NCBI RefSeq assembly: GCF_001311175.1
Contig: NZ_BBAI01000001.1
Span: 154,345 to 218,344 of the forward strand
DNA from: Lacticaseibacillus pantheris DSM 15945 = JCM 12539 = NBRC 106106
GTDB lineage: Bacteria > Bacillota > Bacilli > Lactobacillales > Lactobacillaceae
Length of the DNA: 64,000 nt
Reading direction: 5' to 3'
Shown: positions 36,276 through 45,792 of the stretch, piece after piece
How positions within the stretch are numbered: position 1 is the stretch's first letter
How the letters are laid out: every line of letters starts with the position of its first letter
Translations under genes and position numbers: made by a program
The notes under the pieces: model-generated
The model's input: only the letters and a program-made list of their open reading frames with translations
Told to the model about the DNA's origin: nothing
The model's database searches: none

Positions 36276-38201
36276 ATGACGGATATTACTGTGGGCGTGC
36301 TTGCTCACGTGGACGCCGGCAAAACGACGCTATCAGAGGCGCTGCTGTACCGGGCGGGAACCTTGCGCGAGTTAGGGCGTGTGGACAAAGGTGACGCTTT
36401 TTTTGGATCCGGATACCGTGGAGAAGCAGCGTGGGATCACCATCTTTACGCACCAAGCCCAGCTCCAGTACAACAACGTGCCACTGACCTTACTGGATAC
36501 GCCCGGACACGTCGACTTTGCGGCCCAGACCGAACGCGTTTTAAGCGTGTTGGACTACGCGGTGTTGGTTGTGGCCGCACCAGACGGGGTTCAGGGGTAC
36601 ACCCGCACGCTTTGGCGATTGTTGCAACGTTACCGGGTACCCACGTTCATCTTTGTTAACAAAATGGATGCTCCGGGGACCGACCGTGCCGCTATTATGC
36701 AGGCACTCCAGCATGATTTGGACGCGGGCTGTGTCGATTTCACGGACGCACTAACTGACGAGGACTACGAACAGATTGCGCTACAGGATGACGAGGTGTT
36801 GGCGGACTATCTGGAGCAGGGCAAAGTCGCACCAGACACCGTTACGGCAATGATTGGCCGGCGGCAGGTTTTCCCCTGCTACTTTGGTGCAGCCCTCAAG
36901 CTGGCAGGCATCGATGAATTATTAACTGGGTTGACCACCTGGACTAAGTCTCGGTCGTGGCCGGATGATTTTGGTGCGCGTGTCTTCAAAGTCAGTCACG
37001 ATGAACGCGGTGAGCGACTCACTTGGCTGCGCGTCACGGGTGGTGCTTTGCACGCCAAGGACATTGTGGTTGATGGTGAGAAGGCCAACCAGCTCCGCGT
37101 GTACAACGGGGCCAAGTTCACGGTTGTCCCGGCAGTGTCGGCGGGTTCGGTGTGTGCCGTTACCGGTGTGACTAGCGCGGCGGTGGGGCAAGGATTAGGT
37201 GCCGAGCCGGACGCCTTAAGTCCGTTACTCCAACCAGTACTGACGTATACGGTGACGACCGGGAGTGCTGATCCCCATGAGTGTTTGCTGGCCATGCAGC
37301 AGTTGGCGGGTGAGGACCCGTTGCTACGGGTAACGTGGGTGTGCACACTGGATGAAATTCACGTCCAGGTGATGGGTACAATTCAACTGGAGGTCCTGCA
37401 GCAACTGCTTTTGGCTCGGTTTGGGCTCGACGTTTCATTTGTGCAGGGCGGCATCATTTATCAGGAGACGGTGACCGCACCGGTTGAAGGCGTCGGCCAC
37501 TTTGAACCTTTGCGCCACTACGCGGAGGTACACCTCATGCTCACGCCGACCGCGCCAGGGAGCGGCCTACGCTTCGCCAGTGACTGTTCTGTTGACGTGC
37601 TGGCAAGTAACTGGCAGCATCAGGTGCTGACGAGCTTAGCGGCAAAGGAGCACCGCGGGGTACTTACGGGTGCGCCCATCACGGATATGACGATTACGTT
37701 AGTGAATGGTCGGGCCAGCAACGTCCACTCCGTTGGTGGCGACTTTCGGGAAGCAACTTGGCGCGCGTACGGCAAGGGTTGATGATGGCTCGGGAGCAGG
37801 GGCAAAGTCAGTTGCTGGAACCCTGGTATGCGTTTCAACTGACGGTTGCTGGGGATCAAGTTGGTCGTGCGTTGAACGATATTCAGCAGATGCACGGCGA
37901 CTTTGATTCGCCGAATGATGTAGCGGGGATGGTCACCATTAGTGGTCACGCACCCGTCGCGGAAATGCAGGACTATGGCCAGCAGGTGCGGGCATATACG
38001 CACGGGCGGGGACAGTTTGACTGCGTGGTGGATGGTTACCGTCCTTGCCATAACCAGGACGAGGTGGTGGCCGCTGCAGACTATGCGCCGGTTAGTGACC
38101 TCGATAACACACCTGACTCGGTCTTTTGTGCGCATGGCGCTGGCTACCCGGTGCCGTGGGACGAGGTACCCCGCATGGCGCATGTGGACTATCAGAGCTA
38201 G
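36276..38201 (+). CDS. EF-G-like GTPase of the TetM/ribosomal-protection family, two frameshifts
   Basis: A translational GTPase of about 640 aa. G1 AHVDAGKTT, effector region with EKQRGITI, G3 DTPGHVDF, G4 NKMD; then EF-G-like domains II-V ending in [15 protein letters not shown], typical of Tet(M)/Tet(W)-type proteins. Breaks lie in T7 (36399-36405; six T restores [13 protein letters not shown]) and near 37770 (one G missing in CGCGCGTACGG). Chromosomal members of this group in lactobacilli often do not give tetracycline resistance. No mobile element flanks it, so acquired resistance is not supported. Confidence 0.85.
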
Positions 38202-38215
38202 TGGGTGAGCGGAAA

Positions 38216-38231
38216 TGTTTCACGTGGAGCA
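38216..38231. promoter_or_regulatory. parS-like site C (ParB/Spo0J)
   Basis: TGTTTCACGTGGAGCA matches TGTTTCACGTGAAACA at 14 of 16 positions, in the gap between the GTPase and the GNAT gene. Confidence 0.55.
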
Positions 38232-38304
38232 TTGCGCGTATGGCGCCACTAATGGCTTTAGGCTGCCCCGACGTTGGTTGATTCAATTTAGATGGATAGG
38301 GAAA

Positions 38305-38742
38305 ATGCAAATTAAAACGTTAGACAATATCAATAATGTTCAGATGAGCCAGTTAATGGCAATTTGGTTGGCGGGTAATTTACAGGCTCATGATTTTGTG
38401 CCGGCGGCGTTCTGGCAAGAAAATGCAGCTGCAGTGCGCAAATCGTTGCCCAATGCGACCATTACTGTTGCCGTCAACCCTGATGGTCAGATAGTGGGTT
38501 TCATTGGTCTTCAGAAAGACTATATTGCCGGACTTTTTGTTGCGGCCAAGTACCAAAATCAAGGGATTGGGCACCAACTGTTGGCTTTCGTGAAGCATCA
38601 GCAAACTGTATTGGTGCTGGATGCCTTTGAACAAAACACGGGTGCAGTGCGCTTTTATCAGCGTAATGGCTTCGTGATTGCCGAACGCCGAGTCGAAGGT
38701 GATACCCACCAAACGGAATACCAGATGGTTTGGCATCGGTGA
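38305..38742 (+). CDS. GNAT family N-acetyltransferase
   Basis: A 145-aa acetyltransferase: IVGFIGLQKDYIAGLFVAAKYQNQGIGHQLL carries the acetyl-CoA loop (Q-x-x-G-I-G), and TGAVRFYQRNGFVIAER is the closing motif. The ATG at 38305 follows a weak AGGG site. The acceptor is unknown. Monocistronic, with a terminator right after. Confidence 0.85.
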   Translation: MQIKTLDNINNVQMSQLMAIWLAGNLQAHDFVPAAFWQENAAAVRKSLPNATITVAVNPDGQIVGFIGLQKDYIAGLFVAAKYQNQGIGHQLLAFVKHQQTVLVLDAFEQNTGAVRFYQRNGFVIAERRVEGDTHQTEYQMVWHR

Positions 38743-38768
38743 AGGCAGTGCTGTAACACGCGAAACAC

Positions 38769-38801
38769 AAAATGGACAGCTTCAGCGAGGCTGTCCATTT
38801 T
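38769..38801. terminator. Terminator after GNAT gene
   Basis: AAAATGGACAGC / GCTGTCCATTTT perfect stem with a 9-base loop; symmetric A/T flanks allow use in both directions. Confidence 0.85.
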
Positions 38802-38897
38802 AATTACGCAGGCAATCCTGTAAGCCACACACCGTGATGGTTGTGGACACGATACGATGGAAAACAGGATCGGCGCATCGAGGTATAGCCCTCCCGC

Positions 38898-39266
38898 TTA
38901 GTAAGCCAGTAACCCCAAAGCAATGGTGATGGCCGCGGGTAGTGCCTGGACTAGGAAAATTTTCTTGGTGGCGGTCAATCCGCCAAAGATGCCCACAATC
39001 AGCACGAAGAGTGCCAAGCCCAGTTGTGCCATCACTTTGACCTGACCGGCAGGCAGAAATGCGGACGCTACCAGCAGGGCACCCAGCATACCGTTGTAGA
39101 TACCCTGGTTTTTGAGGGCGGTTTGGGCTCCGGACTGGGCCACAAATTCAGCGTCCATATCAAACGCGTTAGCCTGTGTTGATTGGGAGGCAAACATTTC
39201 TAGGCCCATAATACCTAGGTGCAAAACTCCCAGTGTAACGATTAGAATTGTGAAAACTGTGTTCAT
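38898..39266 (-). CDS. DUF1304 family membrane protein
   Basis: A 122-aa protein with four hydrophobic segments (FTILIVTLGVLHLGIMGLEMF, GMLGALLVASAFLPAG, LGLALFVLIVGIFGGLTA, LPAAITIALGLLAY) and the NQGIYNG motif of DUF1304. GAGG lies 9 bases before the ATG at 39266; longer in-frame starts have no support. The function is unknown. It is divergent from the iminopeptidase gene. Confidence 0.85.
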   Translation of the reverse strand: MNTVFTILIVTLGVLHLGIMGLEMFASQSTQANAFDMDAEFVAQSGAQTALKNQGIYNGMLGALLVASAFLPAGQVKVMAQLGLALFVLIVGIFGGLTATKKIFLVQALPAAITIALGLLAY

Positions 39267-39417
39267 AGTTAAATACCTCGCAAGTGTTTTTTTTAATTGA
39301 TGACAACCGTTATTATACGCCGCGCGTACAGCAGCGTCACCTTTGTGTTGAGCTGATGCCTTGCTAGCAGTACAATCGCCTTTAAGGACAAATATTGACG
39401 AAGGACAGGCACTACAT

Positions 39418-40296
39418 ATGCGTATTGAAGAAGGATACATGCCGTTTCGCGGTTACCAGACGTATTACCGCATCGTGGGGGAGCCCAACCCGGACAAAGC
39501 ACCGTTGTTACTGATTCACGGCGGCCCGGGTTCGTCCCACAATTACTTTGAACTAATGGACGACTATGCTGAGACTGGCCGCCAGCTGATCATGTACGAC
39601 CAGGTGGGCTGTGGTAAATCCTCGCTACCGGAGGATGAATCGGTGTACGTCAAAGAAACGTGGGCGGCCGAACTCATCGCGTTGCGTGAGTACCTGCACC
39701 TAGACGAGGTGCACATGTTGGGGCAGTCATGGGGCGGGATGCTCGAAATGTACTACCTGACCAGCTTTGACCCCCAGGGTATTAAGAGCGTCATGATTGA
39801 TGGCTCGCCGGCGTCCATCAAGCTGTGGACGCAGGAGCAACACCGGCTGATTTCGTACTTGAGCTACGAAGACCGCGAGGCGATTGCTGAAGCCGAGCGT
39901 ACCGGTGACTTCACCGGCCCGAAGTATTTGGCCGCCAACGACCGTTACATGGAGCGGTACTGCTGGGATGATCCCGACGAGAACTCTCCGGAACCACTAC
40001 GCCGTCCCACCAACGGGCAACGCGCGAGCCGCATTGCTGAGGGGCCGAACGAGTTCACCGAGAACGGCACCATCAGCGACTTTGAAGTTACGGACGAGCT
40101 GCACAAAATCCACGTACCCGTGCTGGTGACTAACGGGACCGACGATTTGTGCACTCCGCTCATTGCCAAGTCGGTGTACGATCACATTCCTGGCGCTAAG
40201 TGGCACCTGTTTGCGAACAGCCGCCACCTCGCATTGCTCGACCAGCACGATGAATTTATTGATGTTCTGGATCAGTGGCTAACCGCCAACGATTAA
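39418..40296 (+). CDS. pepI: Proline iminopeptidase (S33)
   Basis: A 292-aa peptidase that removes N-terminal proline from peptides in the cytoplasm. Oxyanion motif HGGPGSSH, nucleophile Ser104 in LGQSWGGM, acid in NGTDDLCTP and His in NSRHLALLD. The N-terminal MRIEEGYMPFRGYQTYYRIVG is typical of lactobacillar PepI. The ATG at 39418 was chosen for GAAGGACAGG upstream. Intact; it supports peptide use along with the oppA-like gene. Confidence 0.92.
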   Translation: MRIEEGYMPFRGYQTYYRIVGEPNPDKAPLLLIHGGPGSSHNYFELMDDYAETGRQLIMYDQVGCGKSSLPEDESVYVKETWAAELIALREYLHLDEVHMLGQSWGGMLEMYYLTSFDPQGIKSVMIDGSPASIKLWTQEQHRLISYLSYEDREAIAEAERTGDFTGPKYLAANDRYMERYCWDDPDENSPEPLRRPTNGQRASRIAEGPNEFTENGTISDFEVTDELHKIHVPVLVTNGTDDLCTPLIAKSVYDHIPGAKWHLFANSRHLALLDQHDEFIDVLDQWLTAND

Positions 40297-40318
40297 ATGC
40301 GCGGTTAACTATGGTAAA

Positions 40319-40363
40319 GGCCCCCACGCGGCGTGCACCCGATGGTGTGCGCGGCGTGGGGGC
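40319..40363. terminator. Terminator between pepI and SemiSWEET gene
   Basis: GGCCCCCACGC / GCGTGGGGGCC with inner GCGTGCACC pairing; moderate T/A tracts on either side. Confidence 0.75.
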
Positions 40364-40374
40364 CTATTGTATGC

Positions 40375-40689
40375 CTAATGTACGTAGACGGTGATGACCG
40401 TGACGAGGCCAAAGACAATCCCGGGCAAGTTGGAGATGATTACGGGCCAATCCTTATAGGTTTTGTTCCAGCCGTAAGCTACCCATAGGCAGGCGTTAAT
40501 GGATGCGACCAGTGGTTGAATGGGTGATACGGGACTACCAGAAAAGTTGGCGATAATCTGCGGGATGTACGATATGTACATCGAGATACACATAATCGTT
40601 GCCACCTTACTTAAAATCTTGAGCCGTTTAACCCGTTTGGGGTCCACCGCCTCTTTGCCTTCTGGATATTTGGACGTATCAATTCGCAT
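40375..40689 (-). CDS. SemiSWEET/PQ-loop sugar transporter-like protein
   Basis: A 104-aa protein with three membrane helices forming one PQ-loop half-unit: KVATIMCISMYISYIPQIIANF contains the conserved YIPQI, followed by INACLWVAYGW and NLPGIVFGLVTVITVYV. Bacterial SemiSWEETs act as homodimers moving sugars by facilitated diffusion. The cytoplasmic N-terminus is long and charged. GGAGG lies upstream of the ATG. The substrate is unknown. Confidence 0.82.
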   Translation of the reverse strand: MRIDTSKYPEGKEAVDPKRVKRLKILSKVATIMCISMYISYIPQIIANFSGSPVSPIQPLVASINACLWVAYGWNKTYKDWPVIISNLPGIVFGLVTVITVYVH

Positions 40690-40805
40690 ATACGCGCTGC
40701 CTCCTTAAATAATTAATTGGTGCTAAATATAACACGGATTGGCGTGTGAGGCAAGTGCGAGCGGCAACGGGGTGCTGATAAATAACGGTGATTAGGCGGA
40801 CTGAT

Positions 40806-41945
40806 TCATGCTAAATCGGTGTCGGTAGACTCGTCGGTAAGACGGTCACGCCCGTTATTCTTCGACTGATATAAATAACGGTCACTGCGTTTAAAGAAGT
40901 TGGTGGCACTGTTATCGTTAGGGTTAGCGACTGCCAGGCCGAATGAAGCCGTCACCTGTAGTTGCCCCTCTGTTAGTGGGATGGCTAACGTTTTAAGCGC
41001 CAGCTGGCAGTCATGCACAACTTTGCGGGCTGTATCCAAGGACGTGTTGGGCAACAGTATCGCGAATTCCTCGCCGCCAGTGCGGTAGAACTTGTAGCTG
41101 TCGTTTTGATTGCTAAGTAGCTGCTTTAGCTGGCGGGAAAAGGCGATGAGGGTCTGATTACCCATGAGGTGGCCGTACGTATCGTTAATCTGCTTAAAGT
41201 GATCCACATCAATGGTGATCAGCGCTAGGGGGTGATCGTCATGGTTATCGAACGTGTCATTAAGGTCGCTCCGGAAAGTTGCCCAGTTGCGAGCATGCGT
41301 GAGGGCGTCATATTGCACCTCGTGCGTGAGTTTGGCCAATATTCGCTGGTCGTGTTGGACGTACTGGTCAAAGTCCCACAGGGCGAGGTACGCCCATACA
41401 AATGCGATAAAGTTGGCAATCGCGAGCCCGAGTGGCAAAGGCCGGGGCGCGCCAAGGTACATGGCAACCCAGAAGATGGTCCCGACAACAATTGCGGGCA
41501 AGATGTATAGCCAACGCTGGTTGGACCATAATTTAGCGTACCAACGTTCAGCATAAATCAGGAAACACGCACACAGAAATAGCGTCCAATTAGTGATAGT
41601 CATTGCGCCCGTTGAAATGTAGGTAGTAGCGGCCACTAACTGGATAATAGCAAAGCCAACCAGGTTAGATGTTAGCAGGTTTGAATAGATGAGGATGGTG
41701 CTTTGTACGTTGACGAACGCCCAAAATAGCATCGTGTTGCTGGCGGTTCCGTACAGGTAGCGCATCAGGATAACCATGAGGCATATGTAAATCAATAGGG
41801 GGTACACGGACTGTGCGCGGCCTAGCGCGCGGGAACTCACGACGCGCTTGCGTGTGCCCGCATCGATTTGTGCGTAGACGGAAATAAACCCCAGCATACT
41901 AATGATAACTATGAAGATAGTAGTAATGTATGGTGCAAAGTTCAT
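40806..41945 (-). CDS. Membrane diguanylate cyclase (GGDEF)
   Basis: A 379-aa protein: six or more membrane helices (residues 1-205) then a cytoplasmic GGDEF domain. Catalytic features are intact: ITIDVDHFKQINDTYGHLMGN, the signature RTGGEEFAILLPN and FKRSDRYLYQSKNNGRDR. The RxxD inhibitory site four residues before GGEEF is absent, so product feedback is unlikely. It should make cyclic di-GMP. The start at 41945 has GGGGGG 6 bases before. An EAL protein 7.3 kb away is the likely counter-enzyme. Confidence 0.88.
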   Translation of the reverse strand: MNFAPYITTIFIVIISMLGFISVYAQIDAGTRKRVVSSRALGRAQSVYPLLIYICLMVILMRYLYGTASNTMLFWAFVNVQSTILIYSNLLTSNLVGFAIIQLVAATTYISTGAMTITNWTLFLCACFLIYAERWYAKLWSNQRWLYILPAIVVGTIFWVAMYLGAPRPLPLGLAIANFIAFVWAYLALWDFDQYVQHDQRILAKLTHEVQYDALTHARNWATFRSDLNDTFDNHDDHPLALITIDVDHFKQINDTYGHLMGNQTLIAFSRQLKQLLSNQNDSYKFYRTGGEEFAILLPNTSLDTARKVVHDCQLALKTLAIPLTEGQLQVTASFGLAVANPNDNSATNFFKRSDRYLYQSKNNGRDRLTDESTDTDLA

Positions 41946-41968
41946 CGTGTGCCCCCCAATGGCTAATT

Positions 41969-42169
41969 TTATCCGACCCAAGTCACTTCAACATAGGCTA
42001 TGACGCGGGATTGGTCAATCATTTTCTGATAATTTGTCCCGTTTTTCAAATTAGGTTTAACTGGATGACCATAATATGCCCCATCGTGGGTAGCCAGTAC
42101 CTGGGTATGTATGTCAAGATAGTGAATGGTTAAGGTGACCAGTGTGTCATCACGGAGTGATAGCGGCAT
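41969..42169 (-). CDS. Short MucBP-like ORF, possibly a remnant
   Basis: A 66-aa frame ending 23 bases upstream of the GGDEF gene. The segment LVTLTIHYLDIHTQVLATHDG is reminiscent of MucBP repeats of surface proteins, which read VxVxYVDxxG. No ribosome-binding site, signal peptide or LPxTG motif is visible. It may be a fragment or a chance ORF. Confidence 0.25.
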   Translation of the reverse strand: MPLSLRDDTLVTLTIHYLDIHTQVLATHDGAYYGHPVKPNLKNGTNYQKMIDQSRVIAYVEVTWVG

Positions 42170-42232
42170 GTCTGAGGTTGACGATTAGCCCCACATTGCC
42201 GCCATAAACTAACGAGTCGAGGGTAAATTAAG

Positions 42233-43131
42233 ATGCAAATTTCAAAGTCGCGGGCGAACATCATGCTGTTTGTGGCTGCCATCATCTGGGGAGCAGGATA
42301 TATATGGTCCAAGCAGGCCACTAACGCGGGGATGCACGCCGGATTAATCAACGCTATCCGCGGATTTATCTACGCCGGCCTGGTGTATTTACTGTTTCAT
42401 CGGGCGGTGAACCACATGTCGCAGTTGGATTTGCGCATTGGCCTCACTGCGGGATCATCAATTTCCTGGGTTACCAGATTCAGACGGTCGGGTTGATGTA
42501 CACCACACCGGCGAATAACGCGTTTCTTACTGCTATCTACGTCGTGATTGTACCGTTCGTGGTGTGGCTGTTTTTCCATCAGCGGCCGGAGCCCAAGAGT
42601 TACTTAGCCATTCTAATTTGTATGGTGGGGATGGCCTTCTTGACTAACGTAGTGGGCCACGGACTGACGCTGCACTTGGGCGACCTACTGACTATTCTGT
42701 CCGCATTCTTTTATGCACTACAAATCGTCTACTTTGGGATGTCCGCTACCCAGTCCAACCCGTGGACTCTGGCCTTCCTGCTGGGGTTAACACAGGGGGT
42801 GCTAGGCGGCGCCTGGTCTTTGCTCTTTGAACGGGGCTCATATGCCAGTGTTAATTGGCAAGCGGGGCTCGTGCCGGTCATTATTTTGGGCCTCGCGTCC
42901 TCCTTTGGTGCTCAGACCCTGCAGGTTTTGGGCCAAAGGTTCACCGACCCCACGCCGGCAGGTTTAATCCTGATGCTGGAATCGGTGTTCGGTAGCGTGT
43001 TCTCCGTGGCTTTTGGCTTTGAACCCTTTACGTACAACCTGTTAGTCGGTGGAGCGTTGATTATTGTGGCGTTGCTAATCATGCAGGTAGGGCTCCGACG
43101 ATTATGGCGGGTGCGGCGTCACGCGGAATAA
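42233..43131 (+). CDS. EamA-family (DMT) transporter, one frameshift
   Basis: A ten-helix drug/metabolite transporter of about 300 aa. It begins KSRANIMLFVAAIIWGAGYIWSK, then breaks at about 42452 where adding one base gives IINFLGYQIQTVGLMYT and joins TTPANNAFLTAIYVVIVP. The second EamA repeat (FGAQTLQVLGQRFTDPTPAGLILMLESVFGS) is intact. The substrate is unknown. The stop codon overlaps a Noc-site-like palindrome. Confidence 0.85.
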
Positions 43132-43145
43132 TTTCCCGGGAAATA
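43130..43145. promoter_or_regulatory. Noc-binding-site-like palindrome 5
   Basis: AATTTCCCGGGAAATA; the 14-bp core ATTTCCCGGGAAAT is perfect. Its first two bases overlap the EamA stop codon. Confidence 0.72.
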
Positions 43146-43326
43146 ATGGCGATTACGATGGATAATGAGACGCAACCGTCGTACGCGCGTATTGTCGGCA
43201 CGCGGCATGCATATTGCCACTCCCAGTTGCGCAACTATAGGTGGAAAGTAGCGACTTTACCCGCATAAGTTGCTGGTGTTACGCACTTGGCGCGCTCATA
43301 CTGATAATAGATAAAGGAAGGGTGTG

Positions 43327-43704
43327 ATGGTAATGAAGTTTGCGGACCAAGTAAAGCAATTACGTACGGAGCGTGGGTGGTCACAAGATGAACTGGCTGC
43401 CAAGGTGTTTGTTTCACGGCAGGCCGTCTCGAAGTGGGAAAACGGTGATGGTAATCCTGATCTGGAAACAGTGGTCAAGCTTGCCAATCTATTCGGCGTG
43501 AGCCTGGACGAGTTGGTGCTAGCCACACCGGTAAAAACGGCCACGCCCCAAATTGATGAACGACTGTACACGTACGACCCCATTAAGGGTGAGTACGTTC
43601 GGCGTCCACAAGAGTGGAATTTTTGGCGCTTTGCGTCCGCGTACTGGTGGCTGGTCTTCCCGTTGGGCGGATTTATTACCTGGATGGTGAACAAAGTATG
43701 GTGA
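43327..43704 (+). CDS. XRE-type HTH regulator with C-terminal membrane helix
   Basis: A protein of about 125 aa. Residues 3-60 are a classic Cro/C1 HTH (KQLRTERGWSQDELAAKVFVSRQAVSKWENG). The C-terminus has one hydrophobic helix (FASAYWWLVFPLGGFITWMV), suggesting a membrane-tethered regulator. GGAAGG lies before the ATG at 43327; ATG 43333 is also possible. Targets are unknown. Confidence 0.82.
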   Translation: MVMKFADQVKQLRTERGWSQDELAAKVFVSRQAVSKWENGDGNPDLETVVKLANLFGVSLDELVLATPVKTATPQIDERLYTYDPIKGEYVRRPQEWNFWRFASAYWWLVFPLGGFITWMVNKVW

Positions 43705-43794
43705 TCAATCACCGTTGGGGGTAGGACGTTTGTATTTGCGGCAACCGGTTGTCGGCGGTATAGTAAGTTGAGATAACGGTTTTGGGAGGCTGCA

Positions 43795-44370
43795 ATGCAG
43801 ACTGCAGAAGATATTTTTGAGGCCATCATGGCCGACCCCGATAATGAGCAGTTTACGGCTGCGGGGATTGAACCGCTGTACCACGTTGAGCCAGCGGCAA
43901 CGATTATGATTGTTAGTCAGGCCCCTAGTCGTCAGGCGCAGTTAGCGCGGACGTACTGGCACGATCCCAGTGGCGACCGCTTGCGGCAGTGGATGGGTGT
44001 TAGTGACGATGAGTTTTACCACTCCGGTAAGATTGCCGTCGTGCCTTTGGACTTCTATTACCCGGGCAAGGGCAAAAGTGGTGACTTGCCGCCCCGCAAG
44101 GGATTTGCGGATAAGTGGCATGAACCGTTGTTTGCGTTGATGCCCCACGTGCAGCTAACCCTATTGATTGGCGCGTATGCGCAACGGTATTACTTGCCGC
44201 AGCGTCAACGCACGTTAACGGCTACTGTGCAGCACTACGCGGATTACGCGCCATATTTCCCGTTGGTGCACCCATCGCCACTCAACTATGGTTGGCTCCA
44301 TAAAAACTCGTGGTTCGAGCAGGACGTGGTGCCGGCTTTGCAACAACAGGTGCGGTCATTATTACAGTAA
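43795..44370 (+). CDS. Uracil-DNA glycosylase superfamily protein
   Basis: A 191-aa protein of the UDG-like fold: IMIVSQAPSRQAQLART corresponds to the active-site strand, LLIGAYAQRYYL to the central strand and LVHPSPLNYGWL to the leucine-loop motif (HPSP). The catalytic water-activating residue differs from family-1 UDG, so activity on uracil is uncertain. Similar proteins in lactobacilli are annotated only as UDG-family. GGGAGG lies before the ATG. Confidence 0.82.
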   Translation: MQTAEDIFEAIMADPDNEQFTAAGIEPLYHVEPAATIMIVSQAPSRQAQLARTYWHDPSGDRLRQWMGVSDDEFYHSGKIAVVPLDFYYPGKGKSGDLPPRKGFADKWHEPLFALMPHVQLTLLIGAYAQRYYLPQRQRTLTATVQHYADYAPYFPLVHPSPLNYGWLHKNSWFEQDVVPALQQQVRSLLQ

Positions 44371-44391
44371 CCTGGGAATTACTCCACACAG

Positions 44392-44433
44392 AAAAAGTGG
44401 TTCAGCATTGCGCATGCTGAACCACTTTTTTTT
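44392..44433. terminator. Bidirectional terminator
   Basis: AAAAAGTGGTTCAGCAT / ATGCTGAACCACTTTTT, with a T8 run. Between the UDG-like and permease genes. Confidence 0.9.
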
Positions 44434-44463
44434 GATATGCGTAGTGATACGCTTACTGACTGA

Positions 44464-45568
44464 TTACAGAACAAAGTCCAAGATGATCCAACCCATCACG
44501 CCCAGTATCGCTAAACCAGCAAAGTTAAGGGCGGAGAAGCCGAGAAAGAAGCGTCCTTGGCCGTGGTTACCAAAGTCGGTGTACTCTTTGAACACCAGCA
44601 AGTTGCACATCGAACCCACCACGGTGCCCAAACCGCCAATGTTAGAGCCCAAGAATAGGGCTTCCTGGAAATTGGTGAATTTCCCAATCAGCACCGTTGA
44701 CGGTACGTTGGAGATAAATTGGCTGCTAACCAGGCTGGTGAGGTAGACGGAGTGCTCGCTGGCCATGAGTCCAGATACCAGCGCGACCACCCATGCATTT
44801 GCCGGAGTACGCTCACGATGACGAAGAACCCCGCAAAGGTGAGAACGATGGCGTAGTCCACGTGGAGCATGATGTGTGGGTCAAACGCCAAGGCCAATAC
44901 GATGGCGGCGATTGCGCAACCCAGGACGGAATGAAGCCCAGTACACCAATGAAGATAATCAACGCTACTACGCAGGTGATGATAGTGGGCCGCTTTTGAA
45001 TCCGGATATCGCGAACGGGGACCGATGGTAATGGTTCCTTTTTAATAAAGAAAATAAAAATTGTCAGTAAGATTAGGCTTGCGATTAATAGCGGAATTGA
45101 CCAGGTAAAGAAAGTACCCACATTAATATGGTAATGGTTCATCAAAAAGATGTTGTGCGTATTACCGAAGGGGGTGAAGGCACTCCCGAAGTTAGCCGCC
45201 ATGCCGATCAAGGTCACCGGCAGAATCTCTGGTAGCTTGAACTTTTTGGCGATGCGCAGGTATAGAGGAATCAGCGTGATGACGGTGACATCGTTGGTCA
45301 TGAACATACCGGCTACCACCGCCAGGAGCACGAACATCCACGTCAGCTGCCGGGTAGATGTGGCCAGGCTGGTGAGTCGGTACGTAAAGTAATCCAGGAT
45401 GTGGAGGTACTCAAACACCTGGATGATAATCATCATTGCAAGAATGGAGAATAGTGTGGAAAAGTTAATGTCTGCAAGGCGTGGCCTAGCAAAGAATAGA
45501 CTAATCACTGCCAACACCGCGGTAATTTGGAGTACGTGGTCCTTGGCAATATTTTTGATTACGGTCAT
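44464..45568 (-). CDS. SLC13/ArsB-like anion permease, paralogue, two frameshifts
   Basis: A paralogue of the gene at 21184-22285, with the same start MTVIKNIAKDHVLQITAVLA and the same NFGSAFTPFGNTHNIF hairpin. Here the first two thirds are intact. Breaks occur at about 44925 (after FIPSWVAQ, continuing with ALAFDPHIMLHVDYAIVL) and about 44800 (continuing with VVALVSGLMASEHSVYL). The end GWIILDFVL matches GWWLLVR of the paralogue. GAGGG lies 7 bases before the ATG. The substrate is unknown. Confidence 0.85.
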
Positions 45569-45690
45569 GGATTAACCCTCTTCGAAAATTGACTCAACGA
45601 TAATATTTTGCACTTAAAAAAAATGTGTGTACTACCGGGCTAGTGTAAAACTATCGTAAACATCGGGGCCATAATGTTTACAAACCAACG

Positions 45691-45706
45691 TATTTCCCGG
45701 GAAATA
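45691..45706. promoter_or_regulatory. Noc-binding-site-like palindrome 6
   Basis: A perfect TATTTCCCGGGAAATA in the divergent gap between the permease and the DUF1801 gene. Confidence 0.75.
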
Positions 45707-45792
45707 ATAACGATGTGGAAGGCTAATAATCTCAGAATGGACGAAGGAAGCACTTTAGTGTAAGCTTGCCCAAACTAGTGGAGGAGCAATTA

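Noticed and set aside
36276..38201. Acquired tetracycline resistance gene tet(M)
   Set aside because: The protein is of that family, but codon use and context look native and there is no transposon or integrase; many lactobacilli carry such chromosomal GTPases without resistance.
44856..44871. parS-like TAGTCCACGTGGAGCA
   Set aside because: Only about 13 of 16 positions match and it lies within the permease coding sequence; probably chance.
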